A stretch of DNA of 64,000 nt from CAZSHG01 sp964459995 (GCA_964459995.1 CAYWOR010000009.1:36891-100890); one strand, 5' to 3'. Positions 28,355 to 37,958 are shown, counted from the stretch's first letter. Translations and numbers: made by a program. Notes: generated by a model from the letters alone, not told the origin.

Positions 28355-29009
28355 AAAACTTCTCGGCATATTGGGCGCGACTTTCATTTTGGGCGCGATG
28401 TTTATCGGGTGCGACAACGGCGTGGTGCCGCCGGACCCCGAAATACCCGACGAAATTCATGGAGCTATTTGGCCGCTCGATGTTGGCAACGAGTGGACTT
28501 TCGATGTCCAAAGCTGGGACGATTCCATCGCCGATTGGATTTATTACGGCGAGAGATACATTGTCGATACAGCCTTTATGCACAACGAAAAACGTGTTGC
28601 CAAGATTCGGCTGGAGTATTTCTTCGGCGATACTGTTTTTCAGGAATTCTCGCTTTGGTGGGGGAACACACACACCGGTCTTTATGAATATGCCCCCTTT
28701 GGCGATGGCTTTGTGCCCTATGCAGAAAGCCGGATGCTCTTTAAATATCCTGCAATTGATGGCGAGCTATTCTCGAGCTATGCCCCTAATCCTGTCAATC
28801 CTGTCAGCATGGGATTCATGGCGGAAATGCCGCCGATAGAAGTTCCTGCGGGGAATTTCGAAAATTGTGTGGGATACCAATATTATGAGCCGCCAGGGGA
28901 GAATATCTACTACTATTTTGTGCCGGATACCGGCTACATTCAGATGGAAAGATACATCGGTTCGACTCTCAATAAGGCGCGTTTTCTTAATTCTTATGTG
29001 CAAAATTAG
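28314..29009 (+). CDS. putative lipoprotein of unknown function
   Basis: A roughly 231-residue lipoprotein: hydrophobic stretch LLGILGATFILGAMFIGC followed by a Pro-rich linker (VVPPDPEIPDE) much like the one in the gene before it. The body is beta-rich with WPLDVGNEWTFDV near its start, a pattern seen in many FCB surface lipoproteins. The start is uncertain: ATG 28314 lies inside the preceding gene and has only a weak ribosome site, whereas an AGAGG lies 10 bases before an in-frame ATT at 28350. Either way the two genes overlap or touch, so they are translationally coupled. Function not recognised. Confidence 0.7.
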   Translation: MGHILSRQRQADIRKLLGILGATFILGAMFIGCDNGVVPPDPEIPDEIHGAIWPLDVGNEWTFDVQSWDDSIADWIYYGERYIVDTAFMHNEKRVAKIRLEYFFGDTVFQEFSLWWGNTHTGLYEYAPFGDGFVPYAESRMLFKYPAIDGELFSSYAPNPVNPVSMGFMAEMPPIEVPAGNFENCVGYQYYEPPGENIYYYFVPDTGYIQMERYIGSTLNKARFLNSYVQN

Positions 29010-29011
29010 GC

Positions 29012-29944
29012 TTACTTGCCGAGAATACCTATTCCCCATAAAACAACTAATACGACAATAATTAATAAGCCGATGAACGAAAAAGCGAGCACCTGTTTTC
29101 GCTCGATTCTTCGCCCTTGCTTAAAATCGCGATGAAGCTCTCTGAGCCATTTTCCAGCTAATGCCGGAGTGGAAAGGCTTTCCGCCGCGATGTAATCGAG
29201 AAGCGTTTTGTCCGCAGTTTCTCCGATTGCGGAAATAACCGGCAAATCGCTGGCAATAACAGCGCGAAGAAGTTCTTCGTTGTCATAAATATGAAGATCG
29301 TCGCCGCCGCAATTGGTTATAATTATCGCATCCAATTCGCCTTTGTGTCTGTTGCACCGCTCGATTTCGGTAACGATCGCTTCCGGCGTGTGGTTTTCGA
29401 GAAAACGGACATGGAAGGTCAGTCCTCCAGACCCGGTGGCGGTTGTGCGAATATCAACCGGAGCCTGCGAGTTGTGCGGCGCAATAATAGCGATATCGGA
29501 AGGTGGAGGATCTTTCGGGACAGCTTTCAAACGGGCTTTCGTAAGAAGCCCTTCGGAGTCGAGCTTTGTAATGACAGAATCTTCACGGATACGCTCCGCG
29601 AGCGATTTTTGTAGTTCAATAGACTCCAAAAGCAACTCGACGCTGGCATCTTTGCGATAAAGCCACAATCTCCCGCGTGTTACTATCCGCGAGCCTTCTT
29701 TGATGTTGAACTCGATATTTTCACAAACCGAAGGTGGTGCGACACATCGGATTGAACGATCAGAATCTTTGAGGTAGAAAAACATCCAGCCGGTGTCTTT
29801 GCGATTGTCGATAAGGCCACCGACCTCGCCCGCAACAATAACTTTTTTGTTATAATCGGCGACAGCTTTCTCGATGACATCGCAGAGAATATTGTGGACA
29901 CCTGCTGGGGAACACTTCACTATGTCGAGTTTATCTCTATTCAT
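29012..29944 (-). CDS. membrane-anchored, degenerate exonuclease VII large subunit (XseA)-like protein
   Basis: About 310 residues; ATG 29944 overlaps the upstream gene by 8 bases. Residues about 34-113 form an OB-fold like that of XseA (VIVAGEVGGLIDNRKDTGW, MFFYLKD). The following alpha/beta part aligns with the XseA catalytic region: IIAPHNSQAPVDI, LDAIIITNCGGDDLHIYDNE, LPVISAIGETADKTLLDYIA, STPALAGKWL. But the signature RGGGSxEDL reads NCGGDDLHI and the GHExD motif reads GETAD, so catalytic residues are lost. The long coiled coil that binds XseB is absent and is replaced by a C-terminal transmembrane helix (about 284-305). It may bind single-stranded DNA or nucleic acid at the membrane. 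Truncated relative to about 450 residues for E. coli XseA. Confidence 0.82.
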   Translation of the reverse strand: MNRDKLDIVKCSPAGVHNILCDVIEKAVADYNKKVIVAGEVGGLIDNRKDTGWMFFYLKDSDRSIRCVAPPSVCENIEFNIKEGSRIVTRGRLWLYRKDASVELLLESIELQKSLAERIREDSVITKLDSEGLLTKARLKAVPKDPPPSDIAIIAPHNSQAPVDIRTTATGSGGLTFHVRFLENHTPEAIVTEIERCNRHKGELDAIIITNCGGDDLHIYDNEELLRAVIASDLPVISAIGETADKTLLDYIAAESLSTPALAGKWLRELHRDFKQGRRIERKQVLAFSFIGLLIIVVLVVLWGIGILGK

Positions 29945-30596
29945 AAGGGCCACTCTCCGGAAGGTGCGATTTTCCAGGGCAAACGGCACAAATCGGAGCT
30001 TTTTTTCTGCAGAAATTTTTACCAGTTTCAACTATCATAGCGTGGTAATTCTTGTAAATTGAAATATCATACTCAATTGACGCGCGAAATATCTCTGCGA
30101 GGCCGTCATAATCGATATTTTGTGGAATCCAGCCATGTCTATACGCAATTCTGAATGTATAAGCATCGACAACGAAAACTGGACGATCGAGAGCATAGAG
30201 TAGAATATCATCAGCTGTCTCCGGCCCAATTCCTCTAATTGAAAGCAGGTCATAGCGAAGTTCTTCAGTCGGAAACATTGACAGTGCATCGATAGAACAT
30301 TCTGTTTTATAATTCAACCAGTCCATAAACCTACGAAGTTTAAGCGTCTTCTGATTGAAATATCCCGACGGGCGTATAGCCTCACGGATAACCTCGTCGT
30401 CCGCATTCAGAAGTTCATGTGGGGAGAGCAGACCAAGTTTTGCGAGATTACTCAGTGCTTTTTCGACATTGACCCAATTAGTGTTTTGAGTGAGAATCGC
30501 ACCGAGCATAATCTCGAAAGGGGTTTCGCCCGGCCACCATCTAAGGTCGCCATATCTCTCGAAAAGAGAATCATAAAAACGTCGAATCTCCGTCAC
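29937..30596 (-). CDS. endonuclease III-like HhH-GPD DNA glycosylase (MagIII-like)
   Basis: A 219-residue HhH-GPD protein for base excision repair. WPGETPFEIMLGAILTQNTNW and GIGPETADDILLYALDRP with VVDAYTFRI match the endonuclease III superfamily, with the catalytic Asp in VVDAYT. The Lys of bifunctional Nth (GRKTAN) is Glu here (GPETAD), as in the monofunctional 3-methyladenine glycosylase MagIII of Helicobacter, so a glycosylase without lyase activity is the better guess. The Fe-S motif keeps Cys196, Cys203 and Cys206, but the fourth Cys is Leu212. It overlaps the HD-GYP gene by 4 bases upstream and the XseA-like gene downstream. Confidence 0.88.
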   Translation of the reverse strand: MTEIRRFYDSLFERYGDLRWWPGETPFEIMLGAILTQNTNWVNVEKALSNLAKLGLLSPHELLNADDEVIREAIRPSGYFNQKTLKLRRFMDWLNYKTECSIDALSMFPTEELRYDLLSIRGIGPETADDILLYALDRPVFVVDAYTFRIAYRHGWIPQNIDYDGLAEIFRASIEYDISIYKNYHAMIVETGKNFCRKKAPICAVCPGKSHLPESGPYE

Positions 30597-31735
30597 AATC
30601 CACCGTTCGGAATCTCGCCGCGGTCAAGCATTGGTTTGAGAATTTTGTTGTAATATCTGGCGAAAGCATCCACTACGAGAGGGTCGAAATGAGAGCCGCT
30701 TTCGCTTAGAATGAGGCATTTCGCCTCTTCGAATGTAAGTGCCTTTTTGTATTCGCGGGCTGAGGTTATCGCATCGAAAGAGTCCGCAACACCGATTATC
30801 CTCGCGCCGAGCGGGATTGCCTCGCGAGCCATGCCAAAAGGATAACCTCTGCCGTCCCATCTCTCGTGATGAGCACTTGCGATGAGCGGAACATCGGCCA
30901 AATCCTCGGCAAAATGCACTTTGCTTACTATGTCGTGAGTGATTTTCGCGTGGCTTTTAATCTGTTCATATTCGGATTCGGTGAGTGGTCCTTCTTTTTT
31001 TAGAATTACATCGTCGATGCCTATCTTACCGTAATCGTGTAACAAGCTTGCAATACGGATTTGCTCGATGTCTCTTTCTGAAAGCCCCATTTCACGGGCG
31101 ATTCCGACCGAGTATTTTGCCACACGGTGTGAGTGTCCTTTTGATATAGGGTGTTTGGCGTCGATAGTGGCGGCCATAACTTCGGTGAGCGAACCCAGAG
31201 TTTTTCGTAAATCATTGTAGAGCCGCGCATTTTCGATGGTCATCGAAATCTGTGCACCGGCGGCTTGCAGAAGCAGATAATCCTCGTTCGTGAATCCACC
31301 GGATTCTTTGTTAATCATCTCGATAACACCGATAGTCTCGCTTCTGTAGTTCACCAAAGGGATAATGAGAATATTCTCGACCTTCAGGCCGAAAACCTCT
31401 TCGAGTTTGCCTTTGAACCGGCTGTCCAGATGGGGGCTGTCAGATATAATATACTCGCGGGTCGTTGCCACCCAACCGACCATGCCCTCGCGGAGAGGGA
31501 GTTTGACAATCCTACCGGAGGGGAAAAGGGCAGTCCATAATTCTGACTGTTCGCGGTCGAAAATCCATATTACGCAGTTACTTGCACCAACGAGAAGCGC
31601 ACATTCATGCGTTACTTTATCCATAAGGTTTTCCAGATGGATATCGCTGGAGAGCGCTCGCCCGATTTGCAGTAAACGTGATAACCGGGCAACTTCCCGC
31701 CGCAGTAAATTCGTGTCTTCTTTATCTTCCCTCAT
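30593..31735 (-). CDS. GAF and HD-GYP domain protein, probable c-di-GMP phosphodiesterase
   Basis: A 380-residue cytoplasmic signalling protein. A short N-terminal coiled coil leads to a GAF domain (about 25-175, IGRALSSDIHLENLMDKVT) and an HD-GYP domain (about 185-365) with LLHDYGKIGIDDVIL, SHAKITHDI, and HHERWDGRGYPFG, so the HD pair and the GYP triad are intact. HD-GYP enzymes split cyclic di-GMP; the GAF domain would sense a ligand. It starts at ATG 31735 and heads an operon with the glycosylase and XseA-like genes (ATGA overlap), an unusual mix of signalling and repair genes. Confidence 0.92.
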   Translation of the reverse strand: MREDKEDTNLLRREVARLSRLLQIGRALSSDIHLENLMDKVTHECALLVGASNCVIWIFDREQSELWTALFPSGRIVKLPLREGMVGWVATTREYIISDSPHLDSRFKGKLEEVFGLKVENILIIPLVNYRSETIGVIEMINKESGGFTNEDYLLLQAAGAQISMTIENARLYNDLRKTLGSLTEVMAATIDAKHPISKGHSHRVAKYSVGIAREMGLSERDIEQIRIASLLHDYGKIGIDDVILKKEGPLTESEYEQIKSHAKITHDIVSKVHFAEDLADVPLIASAHHERWDGRGYPFGMAREAIPLGARIIGVADSFDAITSAREYKKALTFEEAKCLILSESGSHFDPLVVDAFARYYNKILKPMLDRGEIPNGGL

Positions 31736-31803
31736 AATAATTCACCGTGAATAATCAGCAAAAAGAATACGGTTGTCAATCGATATTATTTTGCAAATCT
31801 AAA

Positions 31804-34800
31804 TTAGAACTTCAGTTCGACCCAAATGCTTACATCTCGAACATGTGTGATCTGTTCGATTCTGCGGTTGTTCGTGTCTATCCATTTTAATTCGAGACCG
31901 CCGCGAATATTTCTGCTGAAATTGTAACTTGCCGAAGGTGTTATGCTCCATTCGACATCGTCACGGGAGCGAGAAACCTCGCCGGTGGCTCCTTCGACCC
32001 ATGATTCTGTGATACGTGTGGTGTTTTGAACAGTAAGAGACAAAGTAAGCTGGTTCTCGAATTTCAGAGTGCCAATAATCGGAAGCTTGAATCCTTTCGA
32101 GCCGCGAATGGAATATCCTGCTGTAATTTTGTGCGACAGCTCGTAGTTATGACGAATATTTACCGATGTTGCCGAATAAGTTCTCTCGTGTGAATTGCGG
32201 AGGTTCGTCGAATAATCGGTGCTGATTCCGGGTTTCCATGTCATGTTTATGGACACGAGCGGATTGAAGCTGTGCGTTAAGACATCGTTTTTAAGGGCAT
32301 TAGATTCATAATTCTCGCGGACTTCATAAGAATAATTAGAATTCGCACGGGCGTTGCTCGCGAGTGTTTTAAATGGCGGAATCTGTCCGAGACCGTTCCA
32401 GTTAAGGGTAACATCCGGGAAAGTAGTTTGGATCTGTTTTGTATTGTTTGTGCTGATAGTAACATTTTTAACGTAATTGTATCTCGCCTGCAAAGTCATT
32501 TTGAAAGGTAGGCGCGTGCCGGTGCGGATATTCCTCTTTTCAGTCGTAGTATGGCTCTCTATCTGGCTTGTAGCGGCAAGAGAGTCAGTAACTCTGTGAA
32601 CACCGGGGTCGGTTGTCAATGAAAGTTGATACCACAAATCAGGCCTTCCGGCGAGATTTGGTATTTGACGGCGATCGTCGAATTGCCAGTCGAAATTCAA
32701 ATCGTCGAGATTGTCGAAAAGAGGTTTTGTAATAGCAAGAGCTTTTTTAAGTCCGCCTGTGGATTCACGAGAACCTGATGGCGCCGGCTGTTCCGGAGTA
32801 GGGGGTTCTTCTTCACCTTGCCTGCCGCCTCTATCTCGCGGAGTTTCCCTTCGAGGAGGCATGGGTGACGATCCGGAAGTTGTTCCGCCGATTGCGCTTC
32901 CAAGCTGTTTCCACTTTATCCCCCACGAAGCTCTGAAAGAGCGGTTTAAGTTCACCACTCCGAACCTGTCGCGATATCTCGCCGGATCGGTATCCTCTTT
33001 GTATTCGCCGCGGATTTCGTAGTTTTGCGAGAGCCAGGATATCATTGCCGGTGTATATCGAACATTTTGGCTGATAGATTTTGACAGGGGATTGCCAATC
33101 ACAACCGGATGTCTCCATCTAAAATGGGCTGAATCGCCGATATCGCGTTTCATTGAGAGAATAAAGCCGGTGGTAATCGGGGGCATGATATTTGTGTTTA
33201 GCGTCGCTGTGTGTGTTAGCGATTTTTCGTTGCTGTATGTTCGCGTATCATATCGGTCGAATCGCTCTTCCTCGCGACCGGTAAGATTTGTTTCAAAACG
33301 TAAGGCTGTTGGAGCGAAATTCAGCGAAAGGTCGAGTAATCTCGGAACCGAGGGGTCTTCGATTCTCGCGCCGGGTCTCGATGGTGTGCCCTTTGGGGGC
33401 GATATTGGCGATGAGGGTTTTCCCTCTACCGAATCGACTTCGGTGCGTTCATCGTCCTTTTTATCCGCGAACATCCATCGAGTTAGATGGACATTCCAGT
33501 TTTTAGAAGTCGGCGTGAGATCATAAGTCTGCCGAAGGTTCCAATTTCTGCTTATACGAAGTGGATATGTCGGGCTAATCTCACGGGTTTCTCCGGCGCT
33601 AACGCTATGAGAAAGCCTCGAAAGAGTAAGACCTATCAGCCAATGCGGATCGCGAGGTTTTAAGGTCTCGGTTATGTTCACCGAATACTGCTTGGTAGTA
33701 GTAGTTTCCTGCTGACGAAGCGTATCCGGAACGCTGATGTCCGAGCCTGTTTTAAGTCTTGGAACGGAGATTCGCCGAGAGAAATTGGAAGACACAGGCA
33801 GATTCAGCCCCCACCTGTCAGGGGCGAATTTGTGTGGCTTGAAACCGCCGGAAAGGCTTAGCACCGTTTCAGTCCTTCCGGTGCCCACTCGCTCGTTAAG
33901 GCCGTGGAATTCGCTATCTTTACGTTCGAGAGTTCCGCTAAAATCGGCGAGGTCGGCAAAATTCATCGAGAATGTCGCTTTTTCCGCCCAGCCGGGTTCT
34001 TTGCGGACATTTGTAACGCGAAGCTCATCGACCCAAATCTCACCGGAAATTGGACGGAATCGGTAGGGATTAATAACACCCATCTCAAAATAACGAACAT
34101 CGGTCAAAGTGGGGGAGCCGTTGATAATATACCAACCGTTTTCCGTTCGATAGATTGGATCGATGTTTGGTATGCTCGTATCAGAGATTGCAGTCTGATA
34201 TTCGTTCTTGAAGGCTGTCATCTCGGGGAAATCCATCATCACCCTGTTTGATTCGACCCAGCCGTCCTGAAGGTAAGTTCTGTATTCGTATGTATTATTA
34301 GCATCCCTGCCGAGTTTGAAGAAGAACAAAACCGAATCGTCGCTGACATGCTTGTTGAAATAAACCCACATATCGAGCGCTTGATAGAGAGTGAGATCCA
34401 TCGATTCGCCCGCGAAAGTTGTGCGGAAACACGAAGCGACAGATTGGCCGGGAACTTTGTCATAGAGTATCGCAAGCGATTGCTCCTGGCTCATAATGCC
34501 GGTTGTAACAGAACGCTCTCCGGTAACACCGGGGGGTGAGACATAATCGCCGTCTTCATGAGTATTTTTAGTGGCGATTTCGATATTGGCGGTTTTCTCT
34601 TCCCACTTATTTCCGACAAGCTCGATTTGGGCAATCTGAATTTTCGAGTATCTTTCGACACCATCCACCCAAATTCGAGAATATCTGATCCTCTCCCAAT
34701 CCGGCGAACCTACTTCCTTCCGCCGATGAACCTTGCCATCTGGGTTATGAGTATAAACAGAGTCCTGAATAGGTATTCGATACAGCCTCCAATATTCGTC

Positions 34801-37800
34801 TGTGCCGTCCTCGACAATATTACGCGTGTTGGGCACCTCGAATTCGGAGCTTGAAAGATCGATTGTGAACTCGAAATAGTCGTTATTAGTATCGAGGAAA
34901 TTGTTGCCGTTGAGGTCTTCGGTATCTGGCTTTGTTCCGCCTTCGGGGTCTCTGCCGTTGCCTTCAGTGCCGTTGATTTTAGAATAATCGTTCGGATTAT
35001 CTTTGCTCCAGTGCCAGTTGTCGCCGTTAGGGTCTGGATTGTTCACCGGATGGTATCCAGGTTCGAGGCTGTCGGGAAGGCCATCGAGACCTACATCCTC
35101 GGCGGCGCTTAGGATGCCGTCGCGGTAACCTGCGACTTCGAGGTCTTCCGAGTTCAGAACGCCGTCGCCGTTTATATCCTCGTTTATCGAGCCGAAATTA
35201 AAGTGCAGATGTCCCTCATTTCCGCGCACCCAGACTTCGAGGAATCTCGATTTGCTCTGGTCGTGGTAGCCGGTGGTTATATATCTCATAACACCAGCCC
35301 ATTTATCTGTTCCACCGCCGACAGAATCCGGGTCGAATTCCAAAACGAGGACATTGGTTCTCGAATCTTCGGTTGCTACGTCCTTCTGAGGCCATATCTC
35401 CTTCACTGCGACCTTGTCGTAGGGATTATACCAAATTAGGTGCCCGCGATCATCCTGTGTCTTTCCCTGTGGTGCGGAGGATTTTTTCCATGCTGTTCGA
35501 CGAATTTCGAGATTGAAAGTGCTTCTCGACCCTTCAAAATCGTCGATATAAGCCTCGTCCTTTGTGTTCGGATTGCTGATAACCTGCGCAACTTCGGCTG
35601 TGAAACGTATCTTCGATGCTGACTCGGTATGAATTAGGGGGATAGCATTGACCGCATCCGTAATGAATGGCACTTCATAGTCGAGCTGAAGGTCGGCATC
35701 CCAAATGAAAGCCTTGCCGGGTTCACGCCCGATTCGAGGCCTGCGCTCTGCGCTCGATGTGGATTTGTAAATAGCTGTTCCGCCGATCCAGCTTTGTTCG
35801 CCGAAACGATATTCGGCTCTTGCTCCGAGAAGAGCTTTCTGTTCCGGCATGAAGAAAGGCTCGTAATCGAAGTCTATAGTAAGCGTTGTATTGGGGTTTA
35901 AAGCTTCATCGTTGAGGAACGTGATCTGCCCGATTTGATAATCCACACGGTAATCTATACCGCTTTGAAGCCTTCTTCCGCCAAGTTTCACAATTTCGGA
36001 ATTCTCGATAATATTAAATCTGCCGAGGCTCATAGGATTCTGACGCTGTCCGGTTTTCAAACGAATGATGTATTGATGATCCTGTGCGATTTCTGAGCTT
36101 GTCGATGAGGTATACATCGCGCGGACTCTGGGTGTGTTCGGCCCAAGATTCATGCGTGTTGAAGCCATTTCGGCTTCGCTCGGATTAAAAGGATGGAGAA
36201 CGGGAAAAATCAGATGGCCGTCTTGCGGATTAACCATGACCGCATCAACTCTGCCATCGGATTCGTAATTTCCCATTGTGTTAAGCTCGTCGAGACCGAA
36301 AACTTCGAGGAAATTCCTCGGCGGCGATTGTGTTGTATCGCTTCTAATATCGTTTGTTACTGGATTTAGGAATATTTCGACTTCGAGATTATCGGTGTTG
36401 ATGTTTGTCGAACTTAGATAATAGACATTGCGCCAGGTTTGTTCCCAGCAGGGGTTGTTCGACCTCATCGCCGGCGGTCTGATTAAATTTAGCTGTAAGG
36501 TTGTGTCTCCGGATGTCGGGTCGATATACAACCCTCCGACCGTGTCCTGCGTGCCGTCCGCGCGGCGTATAATGTAACTGCATGCGATAGCGTGGTTGTT
36601 GCTCAGAGGATTCGACCCGGTCATATAGAACCATCCGAGCCTTCGGTAAATCTGATAATACTCTTGGCTGATTGTGTGGAAATAGCCTCTGTGACCGACA
36701 TCACTCACATATGGATCGCCGGGATTGGGCATCGCAACACCTTCTATCGCGCCATTTGCGATATTATTCGACGAAATTTGGTCGTCCACCCAAAGTGTGA
36801 ATTCGACGATGCTGTCGCCGGCCATATATGGGTTTGCCGTAACAGGCCAAACGAAGGGATAAATGAAACTCGAATCTATCCAAAAATAGGTCAGGTCGAG
36901 GTAATTATATTCTCTGATGTCGGTCGGTTGTGTAGATGTGTTGCCGGTAATTGTGGTTGTTTCGTGTTGGCCTTTTTCTTGGCTTGCTATGGCTGTTATC
37001 GCCCAATCGCCGATCTGAAACTGGCTCTTAATGCCGAAAAGCCCTTCGACCCTCTCCGAATAGCCCACGAAAGTCGCACCGGGAAGCGAAAGATTTGTGT
37101 TTCCCGCTTCGATTTTCTGGATTATATCGTCCTCTTCGCCGGTAAATGCAATGTTGATAGTATTCTCGAGGTCTGTTTCCCTTTTCGAGTCCTGATCGAC
37201 CGTAACACTTATCTTGCTTCCGATAGTTCCGGTAATCGTGAAACGGCTTTCCTGCTCCATCTGAAGGCTTGGAAACTTGCTCTGATTTGGCCCGAATTCC
37301 TGTCCGGTAATCCATGTGCTTCTGCCGGAAAGGGTTATGCGGCGATATCCCGATACACGAAGCCCCGCGCCGCCCTCGCCGATGATGTCACGCACCCCTT
37401 TTGGAAAATCGATGGGAATCTCGAAACTCAAGCCGTCCCTTCGAGCTTTTGCTTCCTCCTTTGAGCCTTCCCATGCGTTATTGCGCCAATATCTATTGGC
37501 CATGAACAGCTTGAATTGATCAATGGGAACTACTCTCGAGGCATATATCTGCCTGTCGAGAACCCACTCGTCAATAACAACAAAGCCGTCGCCCCAGAAT
37601 ACGACCGCAGAATATCGATGATTAAGGGTCGAATAATCTAATAAAGCCAGCGTAGTGTCAGTTTCGCCAATTCCGGAGAAATCATATAACCCCGGCTGAA
37701 AACGATTTTCGAGGGGGAGGAAGAATCTGCCTTCCTGATGCAGGGAAATATCGACGCCTTGCGCGAAAATTCCGGCGGGAACAAGCGCAAAGAGTAACGC

Positions 37801-37833
37801 AATCGCGATTATATCGAATTTATTCCGCCGCAT
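31804..37833 (-). CDS. sprA: cell surface protein SprA, T9SS outer membrane translocon
   Basis: A 2009-residue protein with signal peptide (cleaved near FAQG). SprA forms the huge 36-strand barrel through which T9SS cargo crosses the outer membrane. SprA hallmarks are visible: GEEDDIIQKIEAGNTNLSL and GYSERVEGLFGIKSQFQIGDW (about residues 230-280), FLNDEALNPNTTLTIDFDYEPFF, DDFEGSRSTFNL, the cap region NEDINGDGVLNSEDL, EDVGLDGLPDSLEPG, TEDLNGNNFLDTNNDYFE, and many C-terminal strands ending WVELKF. It is shorter than the F. johnsoniae protein (about 2400) but complete at both ends. It is transcribed alone; the nearest T9SS genes here are porV at 16378 and the sorted proteins. Confidence 0.95.
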   Translation of the reverse strand: MRRNKFDIIAIALLFALVPAGIFAQGVDISLHQEGRFFLPLENRFQPGLYDFSGIGETDTTLALLDYSTLNHRYSAVVFWGDGFVVIDEWVLDRQIYASRVVPIDQFKLFMANRYWRNNAWEGSKEEAKARRDGLSFEIPIDFPKGVRDIIGEGGAGLRVSGYRRITLSGRSTWITGQEFGPNQSKFPSLQMEQESRFTITGTIGSKISVTVDQDSKRETDLENTINIAFTGEEDDIIQKIEAGNTNLSLPGATFVGYSERVEGLFGIKSQFQIGDWAITAIASQEKGQHETTTITGNTSTQPTDIREYNYLDLTYFWIDSSFIYPFVWPVTANPYMAGDSIVEFTLWVDDQISSNNIANGAIEGVAMPNPGDPYVSDVGHRGYFHTISQEYYQIYRRLGWFYMTGSNPLSNNHAIACSYIIRRADGTQDTVGGLYIDPTSGDTTLQLNLIRPPAMRSNNPCWEQTWRNVYYLSSTNINTDNLEVEIFLNPVTNDIRSDTTQSPPRNFLEVFGLDELNTMGNYESDGRVDAVMVNPQDGHLIFPVLHPFNPSEAEMASTRMNLGPNTPRVRAMYTSSTSSEIAQDHQYIIRLKTGQRQNPMSLGRFNIIENSEIVKLGGRRLQSGIDYRVDYQIGQITFLNDEALNPNTTLTIDFDYEPFFMPEQKALLGARAEYRFGEQSWIGGTAIYKSTSSAERRPRIGREPGKAFIWDADLQLDYEVPFITDAVNAIPLIHTESASKIRFTAEVAQVISNPNTKDEAYIDDFEGSRSTFNLEIRRTAWKKSSAPQGKTQDDRGHLIWYNPYDKVAVKEIWPQKDVATEDSRTNVLVLEFDPDSVGGGTDKWAGVMRYITTGYHDQSKSRFLEVWVRGNEGHLHFNFGSINEDINGDGVLNSEDLEVAGYRDGILSAAEDVGLDGLPDSLEPGYHPVNNPDPNGDNWHWSKDNPNDYSKINGTEGNGRDPEGGTKPDTEDLNGNNFLDTNNDYFEFTIDLSSSEFEVPNTRNIVEDGTDEYWRLYRIPIQDSVYTHNPDGKVHRRKEVGSPDWERIRYSRIWVDGVERYSKIQIAQIELVGNKWEEKTANIEIATKNTHEDGDYVSPPGVTGERSVTTGIMSQEQSLAILYDKVPGQSVASCFRTTFAGESMDLTLYQALDMWVYFNKHVSDDSVLFFFKLGRDANNTYEYRTYLQDGWVESNRVMMDFPEMTAFKNEYQTAISDTSIPNIDPIYRTENGWYIINGSPTLTDVRYFEMGVINPYRFRPISGEIWVDELRVTNVRKEPGWAEKATFSMNFADLADFSGTLERKDSEFHGLNERVGTGRTETVLSLSGGFKPHKFAPDRWGLNLPVSSNFSRRISVPRLKTGSDISVPDTLRQQETTTTKQYSVNITETLKPRDPHWLIGLTLSRLSHSVSAGETREISPTYPLRISRNWNLRQTYDLTPTSKNWNVHLTRWMFADKKDDERTEVDSVEGKPSSPISPPKGTPSRPGARIEDPSVPRLLDLSLNFAPTALRFETNLTGREEERFDRYDTRTYSNEKSLTHTATLNTNIMPPITTGFILSMKRDIGDSAHFRWRHPVVIGNPLSKSISQNVRYTPAMISWLSQNYEIRGEYKEDTDPARYRDRFGVVNLNRSFRASWGIKWKQLGSAIGGTTSGSSPMPPRRETPRDRGGRQGEEEPPTPEQPAPSGSRESTGGLKKALAITKPLFDNLDDLNFDWQFDDRRQIPNLAGRPDLWYQLSLTTDPGVHRVTDSLAATSQIESHTTTEKRNIRTGTRLPFKMTLQARYNYVKNVTISTNNTKQIQTTFPDVTLNWNGLGQIPPFKTLASNARANSNYSYEVRENYESNALKNDVLTHSFNPLVSINMTWKPGISTDYSTNLRNSHERTYSATSVNIRHNYELSHKITAGYSIRGSKGFKLPIIGTLKFENQLTLSLTVQNTTRITESWVEGATGEVSRSRDDVEWSITPSASYNFSRNIRGGLELKWIDTNNRRIEQITHVRDVSIWVELKF

Positions 37834-37874
37834 CGTGTGTTAAATCCCGAGTGGATATTGAACTGCGACGAATG

Positions 37875-37902
37875 AGAATAGAAAAATTGAATTTATTATC
37901 AA
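37875..37902 (-). promoter_or_regulatory. putative sprA promoter
   Basis: On the minus strand TTGATA (37902-37897), 16 bases, TATTCT (37880-37875), about 40 bases before the sprA start. Fair match only. Confidence 0.35.
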
Positions 37903-37929
37903 TAACTTTCATTTATCTTCCGTTTGACC

Positions 37930-37958
37930 TTGACGTGGTTCTAATCAAGGAGTAAATT
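37930..37958 (+). promoter_or_regulatory. putative slipin promoter
   Basis: TTGACG (37930-37935), 17 bases, TAAATT (37953-37958), about 40 bases before the slipin start; good spacing and hexamers. Confidence 0.5.

Noticed and set aside
36592..37464. Open frame of 290 codons on the plus strand
   Set aside because: Antisense to sprA and without a signal, motif or ribosome site.
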